A stretch of DNA of 15,676 nucleotides from assembly GCA_937880805.1 (NCBI GenBank), contig CALGRR010000090.1:1-15676 (forward strand). The letters run 5' to 3'. Source of the stretch: an uncultured Clostridia bacterium. GTDB lineage: Bacteria > Bacillota > Clostridia > Oscillospirales > Acutalibacteraceae. The notes beneath the pieces are model-generated. The model did no database searches. It worked only from the letters and a program-made list of their open reading frames with translations, and had not been told where the DNA came from. Positions 6,885 to 12,715 of the stretch are shown piece by piece (position 1 is the stretch's first letter; each line of letters opens with the position of its first letter). The position numbers and the translations under genes are program-made.

Positions 6885-7046
6885 TTAATCTTCTTCAAGG
6901 TTTTCCAAGGCATAATTACAGCATTGAATTACAAGCTTGTTTAAAGACACTTCTTTTGATTGAGCTAAAACCTCAAGTTTTGCCACTAACTCACTCGGCA
7001 TTCTGAAAGTTTTATTAACATATTCAGGTTTTTCTACTCTAAACAT
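6885..7046 (-). CDS. Small ribbon-helix-helix (Arc-like) DNA-binding protein
   Basis: A 53-residue protein, complete from ATG 7046 to TAA 6885. It begins MFRVEKPEYVNKTFRMP, with a basic/aromatic strand at about 11-16 (NKTFRM) that should pair with its dimer partner and enter the DNA major groove. Two helices follow (about 18-31 and 34-50, SELVAKLEVLAQS and SLNKLVIQCCNYALENL). This is the Arc/MetJ/CopG ribbon-helix-helix pattern with little else attached. AGAGGTGA (7059-7052) lies 5 bases before the start. It diverges from the XRE gene at 7293 with nearly overlapping promoters, so it may control itself and its neighbour (inference). Lone Arc-like proteins also occur as antitoxins or plasmid and phage repressors; no toxin is adjacent. 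The region is AT-rich and flanked by REP-like elements, consistent with an acquired piece. The fold call is fairly safe; the regulatory target is unknown. Confidence 0.8.
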   Translation of the reverse strand: MFRVEKPEYVNKTFRMPSELVAKLEVLAQSKEVSLNKLVIQCCNYALENLEED

Positions 7047-7098
7047 CTCAATCACCTCTGCCTATATTTTAATACAATCACAGTAGGTAATATACACT

Positions 7099-7127
7099 AT
7101 TATTTTACAATATAATTTATCTTGCAA
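7099..7127 (-). promoter_or_regulatory. Promoter of ribbon-helix-helix gene (shared -35)
   Basis: Read on the minus strand, TTGCAA (7127-7122) and AATAAT (7104-7099) are separated by 17 bases. The -10 matches 5 of 6 consensus positions. Transcription should start near 7092, about 46 bases before ATG 7046. The -35 is its own reverse complement and also serves the plus-strand promoter. Confidence 0.5.
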
Positions 7128-7150
7128 ATTTAATTGCATAGTGTTACAAT
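7122..7150 (+). promoter_or_regulatory. Promoter of XRE regulator gene (shared -35)
   Basis: TTGCAA (7122-7127) and TACAAT (7145-7150) have a 17-base spacer; the -10 matches 5 of 6 positions. The start near 7157 would give a leader of about 136 bases that carries a decayed array fragment and a REP-like hairpin. TTACAAT occurs twice, at 7105-7111 and 7144-7150, as a possible direct-repeat operator. Confidence 0.5.
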
Positions 7151-7177
7151 TATATATAGTTTTTGAAACTAATGAAT

Positions 7178-7190
7178 TTCACCTTACGGT
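7178..7190. repeat. Fragment of hairpin-heptamer array
   Basis: The 13 bases TTCACCTTACGGT are the exact reverse complement of 51-63, the third hairpin and linker start of array copy 1. The second arm is not preserved here, so it looks like a decayed or partial copy in the leader of the XRE gene. Confidence 0.4.
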
Positions 7191-7216
7191 CCGCAAACTC
7201 CCCTCAAAAGCACACA

Positions 7217-7243
7217 CGGACAGACACGCAGGTCTGTCCCTAC
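7217..7243 (-). repeat. REP-like element, single copy, inverted
   Basis: Read on the minus strand: GTAG (7243-7240), stem GGACAGAC (7239-7232), loop CTGCGT, stem GTCTGTCC (7225-7218) and closing G (7217). It has the same edges as the copies at 6744-6845 with another stem. It faces the 6822-6845 copy across the ribbon-helix-helix gene, forming a 422-bp inverted bracket. It lies in the leader of the XRE gene and would fold in its mRNA. Confidence 0.65.
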
Positions 7244-7292
7244 GATAACAAAATAACCTTATTTCAAAACCATAAAAAACGAAGGTGATGTT

Positions 7293-7706
7293 ATGAATAT
7301 AAAACCTGAATTTACTGATAATTTAAGAAAAATCAGAAAGAAAAAAGATTGGACACAACAAAAGGTTTGTGACGAATTAAAAAAATATAACTGTCACATT
7401 TCCAGAAGCACCTACGCAAGATATGAAACCGGTGACAGAGTTCCCTCTTTTAATACAGTAATTGCTCTTTCAAAATGCTTCGGAACAACCATCAACTGCA
7501 TATTAGGTTTAAGCGATTATAACCCCTGTGCCACAGTGAGAATTTGCAAAAATGAATTTTGCATTTATTATTTTTGCAAGCAATGTCTTCTTGACAACAT
7601 TTCCGTTGATGAAAACGGATATTGCGAAAACAGCAAATATATTCCCGACAGTTCCGATACGGATTTTATTGAAAACAGAATATTTATAAGACTTTTTTAC
7701 GACTGA
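7293..7706 (+). CDS. XRE-family regulator with cysteine-rich tail
   Basis: A 137-residue protein with an XRE/Cro-CI helix-turn-helix at about 7-73, including LRKIRKKKDWTQQKVCDEL, SRSTYARYETGDRVPS and a final DILGLS-like helix (INCILGLSDY). The tail (about 79-137) is not a domain I recognise. It holds Cys79, 85, 90, 95, 98 and 111, with CKQC as a CxxC pair, so metal binding or redox sensing is possible (inference). Ten of 137 residues are cysteine. AAGGTGATGTT precedes ATG 7293. Codons are AT-rich (many AAA, AAT, TTT), unlike the GGC- and CCC-rich enzymes on either side, which suggests recent arrival. It diverges from the ribbon-helix-helix gene and is convergent with the EF-G paralogue. Targets are unknown; self-regulation and control of the divergent gene are the natural guesses. 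Confidence 0.85.
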   Translation: MNIKPEFTDNLRKIRKKKDWTQQKVCDELKKYNCHISRSTYARYETGDRVPSFNTVIALSKCFGTTINCILGLSDYNPCATVRICKNEFCIYYFCKQCLLDNISVDENGYCENSKYIPDSSDTDFIENRIFIRLFYD

Positions 7707-7715
7707 CATAAAATA

Positions 7716-7743
7716 AACACCCCGATTTTTACATCGGGGTGTT
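7716..7743. terminator. Bidirectional terminator between convergent genes
   Basis: AACACCCCGAT (7716-7726) and ATCGGGGTGTT (7733-7743) form a perfect 11-bp stem with a 6-base loop. It lies 9 bases after the XRE stop and 16 bases from the EF-G paralogue stop. The flanking T tracts are short and interrupted on both strands, so termination may be incomplete in each direction. Confidence 0.75.
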
Positions 7744-7759
7744 ATCTATATATCTGTTA

Positions 7760-9811
7760 TTATTCGTCGTCTGCTTCGAGCTTTGCTTCTTCGATTACCT
7801 TCTGAGCAACGTTTTCGGGTGCTGCTTCATAATGGTCAAATACGAATGAGAAATAGCCTCTGCCGATTGTTACCGAACGGAGAACCGTTGCAAAGTCGCC
7901 CATTTCAGACATAGGAACTTCAGCTACAAGCTCCTGCATCTTGGGGTCATCCTCGCAGGGACCCATACCGAGAACGCGGCCTCTTCTCTTGGTAACGTCA
8001 CCCATAATATCGCCGAGATTATCGCCGGGCATATATGCCTTGAGTGAGCCATAGGGTTCAAGAAGCTTGGGATTTGCCTGAGGCATACCGTTCTTATACG
8101 CAATCTTTGCAGCCATCTTGAATGCCATTTCGTTTGAGTCAACGGGATGTGATGAACCGTCATAAAGAGTTGCTCTGAGACCAACTACGGGGTAGCCTGC
8201 AAGAGGTCCTTTAAGGATAGCTTCACGAAGTCCCTTTTCAACTGCGGGGAAGAAGTTCTTGGGAACGGAGCCGCCAACAACTCTTTCTGCAAATTCAAAG
8301 CCTTCGCCGTCGATATGTTCAAATTCAATCCAAACGTCACCGAACTGACCGCTGCCGCCCGACTGCTTCTTATGTCTGCCCTGAACGGCAACCTTCTTGC
8401 TGATTGTTTCTCTGTAAGCAACCTTGGGAACTGTGAGGTCAACTTCAACGCCGAACTTATTCTTGAGCTTTGTTACAACAGAGTCAAGATGCTGCTCGCC
8501 GAGACCCGAAATAATCTGTTCCTTGGTTTCCGTGTTGGTTGTGTAGCTGATTGTAAGGTCTTCTTCTGCAAGTCTGTTAAGGCCTGCTGCAACTTTATCT
8601 TCCTCGCCCTTCTTCTTAACCTTAACAGCCATGGGAAGGCAGGGTGCGGGGAAGTTTACGCCCTTAAGCTTGATTTCCGACTTGGGAGCACAGAGAGTGT
8701 CGCCTGTCTTGAAGCTTGAAAGCTTTGTGATAATACCGATGTCACCTGCAAGAATAACTGATGCATCCTCCTGCTTGCCGCCCTTGGGGAAGAGGATTTT
8801 GCCCATTCTTTCTGTTTCGCCCGTGCGTTCATTATATGCGGGAGTATCGGCAGTAATTTTACCTGAAATAACCTTGAAATATGACATCTTACCAACGAAG
8901 GGGTCAGCAACGGTCTTGAAGCAGATAGCTGCAAGAGGGCCGTTTTCGTCGCAGGTAATATCGCCTTCCGATGCAACCGAAGCAGCGTCGGGAGCTGACT
9001 GAACTATGCTGTTATTGATAAGGTCAACAGCTTCAAGCTGATAACCCGAGCAAGCATAGACGGGGCTGATTTCGCCGGCAAGAATACCAGCCTTAAGACC
9101 CTTATCAATTTCGTCATCTGTAAGGGGAATGCCCTCAAAGAATTTTTCCATAAGCTCATCATCTGTACAGGCAACTGCTTCGATGAAAGCATCTCTCATT
9201 CTGTTTGTTCTCTCATCGTTTTCGGGCATGGGAGCATCTGAACGCTTGCCGTCTTTATATGAGAAAGCCTCGTTACGTGAGAAGTCAACATATGAAACAA
9301 CCTTATCGCCTTCAACATAAGGAACAACAACGGGGCAGATTGAGTTGCCGTATTCTTCCTTAATAGAATCAAAGGTCTTGTAGAAATGAGCATTTTCAGC
9401 GTCGCACTTGGTGATTGCAAACATCTTGTTGATGCCTCTGTCTGTTGCGGCCTTATATGCCTTTTCTGCACCAACATCGAGTGTGCTGCCCGAAGCAAGA
9501 ACAATAAGAACCGCACCTGCTGCACGCATACCTTCGCTGACGCCGCCTGCAAAGTCAAAAAGACCCGGGGTATCTATAATATTAATTTTTGTATTCTTCC
9601 ATTCAAATGAAGCAATAGCGGATGCTATTGAACACTTTCTTCTTTTCTCTTCCGCATCAAAGTCAAGCACGGTGTTGCCGTCTGTAACTCTGCCGAGTCT
9701 GTCGGTTGCGTTTGAAATGTAAAGCATCGCTTCAGCAAGTGTTGTTTTGCCTCTGCCGCCGTGACCTGCGAGAACGATATTTCTGATGTCTTTTGCACTG
9801 TAGGATTTCAT
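7760..9811 (-). CDS. EF-G paralogue (translational GTPase)
   Basis: A 683-residue ribosome-binding GTPase of the elongation factor G family, in the divergent bacterial subfamily rather than housekeeping FusA. The P-loop is GHGGRGKT (16-23) where FusA has AHIDAGKT. Switch II is DTPGLFDF (80-87), so the catalytic histidine of DTPGH is leucine. The guanine-specificity motif is TKCD (134-137). The switch-I threonine of RGITI is replaced by serine (KCSI). Domain II, domain III (with SGLGEQHLD), domain IV (GRHKKQSGGSGQFGDV, about 478-493) and domain V are present at full length, so ribosome binding should be retained. AAGGAGG, 8 bases before ATG 9811, fixes the start; the TTG 14 codons upstream has no such site. 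Its job could be a condition-specific translocase, recycling or a ribosome-protection role. A tetracycline-resistance call is not supported. Confidence 0.88.
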   Translation of the reverse strand: MKSYSAKDIRNIVLAGHGGRGKTTLAEAMLYISNATDRLGRVTDGNTVLDFDAEEKRRKCSIASAIASFEWKNTKINIIDTPGLFDFAGGVSEGMRAAGAVLIVLASGSTLDVGAEKAYKAATDRGINKMFAITKCDAENAHFYKTFDSIKEEYGNSICPVVVPYVEGDKVVSYVDFSRNEAFSYKDGKRSDAPMPENDERTNRMRDAFIEAVACTDDELMEKFFEGIPLTDDEIDKGLKAGILAGEISPVYACSGYQLEAVDLINNSIVQSAPDAASVASEGDITCDENGPLAAICFKTVADPFVGKMSYFKVISGKITADTPAYNERTGETERMGKILFPKGGKQEDASVILAGDIGIITKLSSFKTGDTLCAPKSEIKLKGVNFPAPCLPMAVKVKKKGEEDKVAAGLNRLAEEDLTISYTTNTETKEQIISGLGEQHLDSVVTKLKNKFGVEVDLTVPKVAYRETISKKVAVQGRHKKQSGGSGQFGDVWIEFEHIDGEGFEFAERVVGGSVPKNFFPAVEKGLREAILKGPLAGYPVVGLRATLYDGSSHPVDSNEMAFKMAAKIAYKNGMPQANPKLLEPYGSLKAYMPGDNLGDIMGDVTKRRGRVLGMGPCEDDPKMQELVAEVPMSEMGDFATVLRSVTIGRGYFSFVFDHYEAAPENVAQKVIEEAKLEADDE

Positions 9812-9838
9812 TGGGGTTTCCTCCTTAATACGCCATGA

Positions 9839-9886
9839 GGAACAGGGTTCCAAGCGAGAATAGCAACAGTTCCGATTAACAGAACC
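9839..9886 (-). other. Structured leader of EF-G paralogue
   Basis: Within the roughly 80-base leader, GGAAC (9851-9847) and GTTCC (9843-9839) form a tight hairpin just upstream of the ribosome binding site. A further GGTTC (9886-9882) could pair instead with GAACC in the same arm, or with GAAC (9872-9869). The alternatives exclude each other, as in an attenuator, but the stems are only 4-5 bp and there is no clear terminator, so this is weak. Confidence 0.25.
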
Positions 9887-9898
9887 GTATTGTCTGTG

Positions 9899-9927
9899 AT
9901 TATATCACAAAAGTTATTCAATTTCAA
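9899..9927 (-). promoter_or_regulatory. Promoter of EF-G paralogue gene
   Basis: On the minus strand TTGAAA (9927-9922) and TATAAT (9904-9899) have a 17-base spacer, and TGA before the -10 makes it extended. The start near 9892 gives a leader of about 80 bases. The -10 lies within GTGATATAATCAC, an imperfect dyad that could bind a regulator. Confidence 0.75.
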
Positions 9928-10053
9928 TGATTTTTTTGTCATTTTTAATAATTTTTTCAAAAAAGCATATTTGCTTTGCTTTATTGCTTTAATACAGAAA
10001 CCGAACAAAGCAAGGTGCACAAAAAATAATATTTCCGATTATCTATTTCGCAC

Positions 10054-10089
10054 AAAAGAAAAATCCCTTCAGCCGAAGCTGAAAGGATT
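10054..10089 (-). terminator. Rho-independent terminator after AI-2E family gene
   Basis: On the minus strand AATCCTTTCAGC (10089-10078) pairs with GCTGAAGGGATT (10073-10062) through one G-T pair around a TTCG tetraloop, then a T-rich tract. It lies 11 bases after the stop at 10101. Confidence 0.85.
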
Positions 10090-10100
10090 TATCAGAATTT

Positions 10101-11282
10101 CTATTCCGTTTTTTGTGTATTGTGTCTGCCCCAGAGATGAATGATGCCTTCATCGTTAAGTGCCTTTACAAGGAAGAATGTTATGGGCAGAATAAAAATG
10201 CCGAGCACTCCGAAAATCTGAAGCCCGAGATACATTCCCATAAGCGTTGCTATCGGAGGAAGACCCACATTCATTGCAACAAGGTGCGGTTCAAGAATCT
10301 GACGGATAACCGTTATCAACGCATAAAGCACAAGCAAGCCGATTCCCAGGCCGTAGTTGCTTGTTATCAGGCTGAAGACCGCCCACGGGATAAGCACGGT
10401 TCCCGTTCCGAAAACGGGAAGAATATCAAGCAGGGCTGTGCATATCGAAATAACAAGAATGTATCCGCCGTTATAAACTCCGAGAAGCTTCAGTATATTA
10501 AGACCGATGGAAACTTCGCAGAAGGTTATGAATATAATTGTTGCGTATGATTTAATCATTTTGCCCATAATGTCGCCGAAAAGCTTCTTTGTTTTAACAA
10601 GAGCTCTTTCGTGCTCTTCGGAAACGTTATTCTTTATCATATTTGTTATATTGTCATAATCACAGGTGATGAAAAAGCACGCAATAATGCTTATCAGAAC
10701 TGCTGTAAGAATTGCGGGAATCTGCTTTGCCGTTGAAAGAATTCCGCCAATCGGAGTTGCAAGTATTGAAAAATCTATGCCTGCAAGGCTTTCGCCTATA
10801 GCGGGCGTTTCGGGTATGAGCGAAGAAGCTCCCGATTCCGTTGCAAGCAAAAGATTATCTGCAAAATCGTGTATTGCATCCGTTGCCGTTTTCTCCAGCG
10901 AGTCAGGCAAGAATGCCAGCTTTTCAATAATCCATCTTTCCGCTTCCGTGATAAGCAAGGGCAGATTCTCCGCCTTGTGCATAATATATTCACCGAAGCC
11001 CTTGAATTCAACAAAAATTCTGTAGCCCACAAGCACAAGTGCACTTATGATAATTGCGATTATCAGTATAACCGCCACCGCACCGAGAATGCCTTTTTTT
11101 ATTTTTGTTTTCTTTGCAACTGCTCTTATAGGCTTCTGAAGCAGCATTGCAATAAGAAAAGCAAAAATAAACGGTGCCGCAAGCCAGAATGCATATTTCA
11201 TAAACAGATAGTAAACTACCGCAACGAACGAAAAAAACAGCAAATTAATCAGCATTGACTTTCTTTTTTCTGCTATTTCCAT
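10101..11282 (-). CDS. AI-2E family membrane protein, YtvI-like
   Basis: A 393-residue polytopic membrane protein of the AI-2E/UPF0118 family. Helices are seen at about 10-28, 31-48, 64-87, 190-206, 245-270, 275-300, 305-327 and 345-372, with a soluble stretch (about 90-185) between the third and fourth. The motif LLDILPVFGTGTVLIPWAVF (284-303) and RQILEPHLVAMNVGLPPIATL (327-347) resemble the sporulation protein YtvI more than the AI-2 exporter TqsA. Family members move small molecules or ions or support sporulation; the substrate here is unknown. GGGAGGTG (11297-11290) precedes ATG 11282. It is transcribed alone, from 11336-11308 to the terminator at 10054-10089, and diverges from the homoserine dehydrogenase gene. 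A YtvI identity would suggest an endospore-forming lineage, but I cannot confirm it from one gene. Confidence 0.85.
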   Translation of the reverse strand: MEIAEKRKSMLINLLFFSFVAVVYYLFMKYAFWLAAPFIFAFLIAMLLQKPIRAVAKKTKIKKGILGAVAVILIIAIIISALVLVGYRIFVEFKGFGEYIMHKAENLPLLITEAERWIIEKLAFLPDSLEKTATDAIHDFADNLLLATESGASSLIPETPAIGESLAGIDFSILATPIGGILSTAKQIPAILTAVLISIIACFFITCDYDNITNMIKNNVSEEHERALVKTKKLFGDIMGKMIKSYATIIFITFCEVSIGLNILKLLGVYNGGYILVISICTALLDILPVFGTGTVLIPWAVFSLITSNYGLGIGLLVLYALITVIRQILEPHLVAMNVGLPPIATLMGMYLGLQIFGVLGIFILPITFFLVKALNDEGIIHLWGRHNTQKTE

Positions 11283-11307
11283 TTTTATACACCTCCCGTA
11301 GAGTAAT

Positions 11308-11336
11308 ATTTTACACTATTTATGTGCAAAACGCAA
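11308..11336 (-). promoter_or_regulatory. Likely promoter of AI-2E family gene
   Basis: On the minus strand TTGCGT (11336-11331) and TAAAAT (11313-11308) have a 17-base spacer. The -10 matches 5 of 6 positions and the -35 only 3 of 6. The transcript would start near 11301, with the binding site at 11297-11290 almost at its 5' end, which is tight; an upstream start is possible. Confidence 0.4.
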
Positions 11337-11385
11337 CGAAACAAGGAAAAAATTCACAAAATATAAATAAAGTTTAAATTTACTC

Positions 11386-11414
11386 TTTATTATTTTAAAA
11401 ATATGTGGTAATAT
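11386..11414 (+). promoter_or_regulatory. Possible promoter of hom-lysC operon
   Basis: TTTATT (11386-11391) and TAATAT (11409-11414) have a 17-base spacer, and TGG before the -10 gives an extended element. Both hexamers are poor matches, so this is tentative. The 169-base gap is very AT-rich and shows no lysine riboswitch or T-box-like structure. Confidence 0.35.
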
Positions 11415-11451
11415 GTTGTTATCTTTTAAATAAAATATAAGGGGTCATAAT

Positions 11452-12690
11452 ATGTATGTTGCAATAATGGGATACGGCGTTGTCGGTTCAGGCGTTGCCA
11501 CGCTTCTTGAAAAGAACCACGAGCATATCCTCAAAAAGAGCAATCAAAACGAAATGGAGCTCAAATATATTCTTGACCGCCGTACCTTCCCCGGCGACCC
11601 TTACGAGCACCTTGTTATTTCGGATTTTGCGAAAATAGTTGAAGACGACGAGGTTAAAATCGTTGTTGAAACAATGGGCGGACTTTATCCCGCTTATGAT
11701 TATGTTCTTGCAAGCCTCAAGGCAGGCAAGAGCGTTGTTACTTCAAATAAAGAGCTTGTTGCCGCAAAGGGCTGCGAGCTTCTTCAGGTTGCGGAAGAAA
11801 ACAATGTTAACTTCCTCTTTGAAGCAAGCGTTGGCGGCGGTATCCCCATCATCCGCCCCATCAGCCAGTGCCTTGCCGCAAACGATATTGATGAAATCGC
11901 AGGCATTCTCAACGGCACAACAAACTTTATTCTCACCAAAATGATAAGCGACGGTATGACCTTTGAGGAGGCTCTTTTCCTTGCTCAGAGAAACGGCTAC
12001 GCAGAGCGTGACCCGTCTGCCGATGTTGACGGCTTTGACGCCTGCAGAAAGATTTGCATTCTTGCAGCTCTCTGCTTCGGCAAGCACGTTTATCCCGATA
12101 ATGTTCACACCGAGGGCATCAGAAAAATTGACCTTGCGGATGTTGAGTATGCACGCTCATGGGGCGGCGTTATCAAGCTTATCGCAAAAGCAAAGAAGCT
12201 CGAAAACGGCAAGGTTTCCGTTATGGTTTCCCCCGCTTTTGTTCAGAATCACAGCCAGCTCGCTTCCGTTGACGATGTTTTCAATGCAATTCTCGTTCGA
12301 GGCGACGCTATAGGCGATGTTGTTTTCTACGGCAAGGGTGCAGGCAAGATGCCCACAGCTTCGGCTGTTGTTGCAGACGTTATCGACTGTGCAAGAAACC
12401 TTGACCGCAAAAAATATAACGGCTGGGCAGACAGCGAAGAGGGCTATGTTGCCGATTATCTTGACAGCGTAGGTCCCTTCTACATCAGAGCTGTTACAGA
12501 AAATGCTCCCGCCGCACTTTCACAGGTAAGCAAGGCTTTCGGTGAGGTTACTATGCTCACCCGTGCAGATGCTCCCGAGGGCGAATTTGCTTTTGCAATT
12601 TCTCCCGTTTCCGAGAGAGAGCTTGCAGAAAAGCTTGCAGTTATCAAGGATGCAGAAATCAAATCTGTTATCAGAATAACGGATTATTGA
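11452..12690 (+). CDS. hom: Homoserine dehydrogenase
   Basis: A 412-residue enzyme that reduces aspartate semialdehyde to homoserine with NAD(P)H, at the branch to threonine, methionine and isoleucine. The nucleotide-binding motif GYGVVG is at 7-12 and SNKELVA at 98-104. The catalytic core is marked by ASVGGGIPII (125-134), GILNGTTNFILTKM (151-164) and GYAERDPSADVDGFDACRK (182-200), with Lys200 at the usual catalytic-lysine position. Residues 341-412 (GPFYIRAVTENAPAALSQVS onward) form a C-terminal ACT-like regulatory domain, which in this family usually senses threonine. AAGGGG (11439-11444) lies 7 bases before ATG. The aspartokinase gene follows after 25 bases, so the two form an operon in the order branch enzyme then entry enzyme. 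Length is normal for the ACT-containing class. Confidence 0.95.
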   Translation: MYVAIMGYGVVGSGVATLLEKNHEHILKKSNQNEMELKYILDRRTFPGDPYEHLVISDFAKIVEDDEVKIVVETMGGLYPAYDYVLASLKAGKSVVTSNKELVAAKGCELLQVAEENNVNFLFEASVGGGIPIIRPISQCLAANDIDEIAGILNGTTNFILTKMISDGMTFEEALFLAQRNGYAERDPSADVDGFDACRKICILAALCFGKHVYPDNVHTEGIRKIDLADVEYARSWGGVIKLIAKAKKLENGKVSVMVSPAFVQNHSQLASVDDVFNAILVRGDAIGDVVFYGKGAGKMPTASAVVADVIDCARNLDRKKYNGWADSEEGYVADYLDSVGPFYIRAVTENAPAALSQVSKAFGEVTMLTRADAPEGEFAFAISPVSERELAEKLAVIKDAEIKSVIRITDY

Positions 12691-12715
12691 TTTTTCAATA
12701 TTTTGGAGGTTATTT

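Noticed and set aside
6885..7706. Toxin-antitoxin pair made of the RHH and XRE genes
   Set aside because: The genes are divergent, not co-transcribed; both are DNA-binding and neither looks like a toxin.
7760..9811. Tetracycline ribosomal-protection protein
   Set aside because: Domain IV and the overall sequence fit EF-G paralogues; no Tet(M)-type hallmark or resistance context.
9812..9853. TTG start that would add 14 residues to the EF-G paralogue
   Set aside because: It has no SD, while AAGGAGG is placed correctly for ATG 9811; the extension is translated leader.
9808..10020. 70-residue minus-strand frame upstream of the EF-G paralogue
   Set aside because: It overlaps the EF-G promoter, leader and start, has no ribosome binding site and no recognisable domain.
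10113..10550. 145-residue plus-strand frame opposite the AI-2E gene
   Set aside because: An antisense shadow of a clear membrane protein, with charged and cysteine-rich nonsense composition.
11283..11451. Lysine riboswitch or T-box upstream of hom-lysC
   Set aside because: The gap is AT-rich with no long stems, no T-box sequence and no terminator.
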